A stretch of 7,708 bases of DNA from NCBI GenBank assembly GCA_034429475.1, contig DAOUGD010000331.1, forward strand, positions 1 through 7,708, in the 5' to 3' direction. Below, piece after piece: positions 5,584 through 7,708 of this stretch. The notes under the pieces were generated by a model, which saw nothing but the letters and a program-made list of their open reading frames with translations, was not told the origin of the DNA and ran no database searches. The position numbers and the translations under genes were made by a program. Position 1 is the stretch's first letter, and the number at the start of each line of letters is the position of its first letter. This stretch comes from JAKQHY01 sp034429475 (GTDB lineage Bacteria > Chloroflexota > Anaerolineae > B4-G1 > SLSP01).

Positions 5584-6535
5584 AAGACACCCACCAACTC
5601 GATGAGCGGAAGACCAGCGCGGTGAACACCCCGATAATGAGCAGCAGCACCCACGCCATCGCGGACGCATACCCCATCTCGTGGTAGGTCCAGCCCTGAA
5701 TGTACAGATGGAGACTATAGAACAGGGTGGAGTTGAGCACGCCGCCCCGGCCGCCGCCGATAATGTACGCCTGCGTGAACGCCTGGAAGGCGCCGATCAT
5801 TTGCATCACCAGATTGAACAGAATCACCGGCGAGAGCAGGGGGATGGTGATGGCGAAGAACTGCCGCACCGTGTTCGCGCCGTCCACGCTGGCCGCCTCG
5901 TAATACTCCTCCGGGATTTGCTTCAGCCCCGCGAGGAAGATAATCATGGACGAGCCGAACTGCCACACCGTCAGCGCCACCAACGTCCAGAGCGCGTACT
6001 TGGGATTGGTGATCCAACTGGGGAGGTCGGTGAAGCCCAGGGCGCCCAGTAGACCGTTGATGAGGCCCTCCTTTTCAAATAGCTTTCGCCACAGCACCGC
6101 AATCGCCACCGAGCCGCCGAGGAGGGTGGGGATGTAGTACACGGCGCGGTAGAACGGCACCCCGCGCAATTTCTGATTCATCAGCATCGCCACGGCGAGG
6201 GCGAAGACCAGCTTCAGCGGCACCGACGCGAACACGTAGGTAAACGTCACGGCCAGCGACTTCAAGTAGTACGGATCTACGCGGATGACTTCGCCTGTGG
6301 ACGCGGTGAAACTGGACAGGCCGAACACCGATCCGAACATTTTCAGGTAATTGCCCAGGCCAATCCATTGCGTCGAGTTGGGCTTGGTGAAGTCGTAATC
6401 CGTGAAACCGAGCCACAGCGAGTAGCCCATCGGGTAAACCGTCAGGACGAAAAGGCCCAGGAGCCACGGCGTCAGGAATAGATAGGCGCCGGCGTTCTCC
6501 CTGATAAACTTGACGATACCGGATAATTTGTGCAT
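5567..6535 (-). CDS. CUT1 sugar ABC transporter permease, MalF-like
   Basis: This is a 322-residue inner-membrane permease with six predicted helices. After the first helix (AYLFLTPWLLGLFVLTVYPMGYSLWLGF) comes an enlarged outside loop of about 50 residues (residues about 47-95), as is common in MalF-type subunits. The EAA loop lies at about 210-236 (EYYEAASVDGANTVRQFF, then AITIPLLSP). I choose ATG 6535 because GGAGGG (6551-6546) sits 10 nt upstream and the product begins MHKLSGIVKF, a usual N-terminus for this family. Upstream alternatives are ATG 6553 and a TTG overlapping the regulator's stop. It follows the LacI-family regulator by 35 nt and overlaps the second permease by 17 nt, so the three genes look co-transcribed. 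No ATPase gene is nearby; a shared MsmK/MalK-like ATPase encoded elsewhere is the usual solution for such operons. Confidence 0.93.
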   Translation of the reverse strand: MHKLSGIVKFIRENAGAYLFLTPWLLGLFVLTVYPMGYSLWLGFTDYDFTKPNSTQWIGLGNYLKMFGSVFGLSSFTASTGEVIRVDPYYLKSLAVTFTYVFASVPLKLVFALAVAMLMNQKLRGVPFYRAVYYIPTLLGGSVAIAVLWRKLFEKEGLINGLLGALGFTDLPSWITNPKYALWTLVALTVWQFGSSMIIFLAGLKQIPEEYYEAASVDGANTVRQFFAITIPLLSPVILFNLVMQMIGAFQAFTQAYIIGGGRGGVLNSTLFYSLHLYIQGWTYHEMGYASAMAWVLLLIIGVFTALVFRSSSWWVSYGTGE

Positions 6536-6545
6536 AAAGGCGTTT

Positions 6546-6551
6546 CCCTCC
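6546..6551 (-). promoter_or_regulatory. Ribosome binding site choosing the MalF-like start
   Basis: GGAGGG on the - strand lies 10 nt upstream of ATG 6535. The alternative ATG at 6553 overlaps this site and has only a poorer GGGGA-type site further upstream, so 6535 is preferred. Confidence 0.6.
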
Positions 6552-6570
6552 ATCAATAGGGCTGTTCCCC

Positions 6571-7635
6571 TCAAAACGGGGCCGGGCCGGTTGATTCGCG
6601 TACGATAAACCGCGACTGTATCGCCACGCGCTGGTGCGATCGGTCAGGTTCCTGGATGCGGGCCAGCAGCAACTTTACGGCCTCTCGTCCCACCTGGACC
6701 ATGTCTTTGGAACTGGTCGTCAGGCGCGGCGTCAGGTAACTGTCCAGGGGGATGTCATCGTAGCCAATCAGCGACAGATCGGCGGGAACGCGCAGCCCCA
6801 GATCGCCGGCGGCGCGCAGCGCGCCGATGGCGAGCAGATCGTTGATCGCCAGCAGCGCGGTAGGCCGCGCCGGGAGCTGAAGAAGCCGCAGGGCGGCCTG
6901 ATAGCCGTCTTCGATAGTGGCGCTGCATGTGACGATGAGGTCCGGATCAACCGGCAGACCGGCTGCCTGTAACCCGTCCTGATAGGGCTGCAAGCGGTCT
7001 AGCCCTCCCGCGGAATCAGCCGGCAGTTCCGTGGTTCCGCAAGTGTCCCACGATGGCCGCACCCCGTAAATCAAGCCAATCCGCCGGTGGCGCAATGCCA
7101 ATAGATGGCCCATGGCTTCCCGGCTTGCGGCCTCGTAATTGGACACGATACAGTCTATCGTCGGATGCTCCCCGATTTTCACGATAGGGAAGCGCCGCTT
7201 GAGGAGTTGCTCCAGAATCTTTTGCGCGTCTTCCGATTGGAAGATGAATGCGCTCATCAAAATCACCCCGTCGGTGCGGCGCGACAGCTCTTTGAAAATC
7301 TCTCGGCCATGGTCGGGGTCGAGATCGGCGCTGGAGAGGAGCAGGTGGTAGCCCGCTGCACGCAACTCCTGTTCGACTCCATCGGCGGTCTGCCAGAAGT
7401 GGGGGTTGTGGATGTCCGGGAGAATGAGGCCGACCGTTTGTGTGCTGCCCGAGCGTAAGGCCTGGGCGCGCGCGTCTGGCTCGTAGCCCAGCTCCTCGAT
7501 GGCCTCCAAAACTCGCTGCCGAGTATCTTCGGAGATGGGCACCCGGCCATCGGCGAGACCGTTCACCACATACGAGACAGTTGCGGTTGAGACTCCTGCC
7601 AGGCGTGCTACGTCAACTTGAGTCGGTCGTTTCAT
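6571..7635 (-). CDS. LacI-family transcriptional regulator of the sugar ABC operon
   Basis: This 354-residue regulator has an N-terminal helix-turn-helix (residues 6-25, QVDVARLAGVSTATVSYVVN) and a hinge around 52-63 (EPDARAQALRSG, Leu60 the likely wedge). A sugar-binding-protein-like core follows, with VGLILPDIHNPHF, LLAINDLLAIGALRAAG, LIGYDDIPLDSYLTPRLTT and a final RFIVREST. Thr17, Ala18 and Tyr22 occupy the base-reading positions. They differ from the first regulator's Lys, Ser and Arg, so the two should bind different operators. ATG 7635 follows a modest AAGGG site. The gene heads the permease genes on the same strand, with 35 nt between its stop and the first permease. It probably senses the imported sugar and controls this transport operon. 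No operator for it can be recognised in the short upstream stretch available. Confidence 0.93.
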   Translation of the reverse strand: MKRPTQVDVARLAGVSTATVSYVVNGLADGRVPISEDTRQRVLEAIEELGYEPDARAQALRSGSTQTVGLILPDIHNPHFWQTADGVEQELRAAGYHLLLSSADLDPDHGREIFKELSRRTDGVILMSAFIFQSEDAQKILEQLLKRRFPIVKIGEHPTIDCIVSNYEAASREAMGHLLALRHRRIGLIYGVRPSWDTCGTTELPADSAGGLDRLQPYQDGLQAAGLPVDPDLIVTCSATIEDGYQAALRLLQLPARPTALLAINDLLAIGALRAAGDLGLRVPADLSLIGYDDIPLDSYLTPRLTTSSKDMVQVGREAVKLLLARIQEPDRSHQRVAIQSRFIVRESTGPAPF

Positions 7636-7708
7636 AAGTTTGCCCTTGTTGTTTTTAGGCTCAATACGGTGCAGTTAAGGGAGTTTTGGCGCGGGCGAGC
7701 GTAGCTCG
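7636..7708 (-). promoter_or_regulatory. Partial upstream region of the second LacI-family gene
   Basis: Only 73 nt are visible before the window ends. There is a modest AAGGG ribosome site and a weak -35-like TTAACT, with no convincing -10 and no clear palindromic operator. CGAGC (7696-7700) and GCTCG (7704-7708) form a 5-bp stem with a 3-nt loop at the window edge, possibly part of a larger hairpin outside. A promoter is expected here or just beyond, by position alone. Confidence 0.3.

Noticed and set aside
4711..5625. A 304-codon + strand frame opposite the MalG-like permease
   Set aside because: It is charged, low-complexity and without hydrophobic segments, a mirror of a bona fide membrane protein with an EAA loop.
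5584..5670. A 29-residue N-terminal extension of the MalG-like permease
   Set aside because: The extra residues are Arg/Cys/Ser-rich and derive from the overlapping frame of the preceding permease gene. The family-typical start is ATG 5583.

Overview
The window looks like chromosomal DNA from a GC-rich, free-living bacterium, most likely a member of the Chloroflexota (Anaerolineae-like). The best clue is the substrate-binding lipoprotein. Its linker after the lipobox is built from repeated TQVVEKEV-type units, a pattern characteristic of Chloroflexota ABC-transporter binding proteins. The taxonomic call is an inference from protein style and gene content, not a measured result.

Layout. Two carbohydrate-related transcription units converge on a strong hairpin terminator at about 2978-3007. 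The left unit, on the + strand, has a LacI-family repressor (142-1152), a small stand-alone ParB/sulfiredoxin-fold-like protein (1214-1603) and an MFS transporter (1670-2935). It begins with a textbook sigma70 promoter: TTGACA, a 17-bp spacer, then TATAAT. A perfect palindrome, TGCAACCGGTTGCA, overlaps the predicted transcription start. The same palindrome, extended to 16 bp, recurs between the repressor and the ParB-like gene. The repressor therefore probably controls both itself and the two genes after it.

The right unit, on the - strand, reads from the right edge of the window. It has a second LacI-family regulator (7635-6571), two CUT1-type (MalF/MalG-like) sugar permeases (6535-5567 and 5583-4720, overlapping by 17 nt), a 253-nt intergenic region, and the extracellular sugar-binding lipoprotein (4466-3033). 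The intergenic region carries a palindromic repeat of about 95 bp made of AGGATTAAC-like units, which resembles a dispersed repeat or MITE. No ABC ATPase and no glycoside hydrolase is present, so an ATPase encoded elsewhere presumably energises the importer.

No tRNA, rRNA, CRISPR array, transposase or phage gene is visible. Most of the window is ordinary sugar-uptake biology. The least ordinary items are the solo ParB-like protein in a LacI-controlled transporter operon, the duplicated perfect operator flanking the repressor gene, and the palindromic repeat placed between the permease and binding-protein genes. The sugar handled by either system cannot be read from the sequence.
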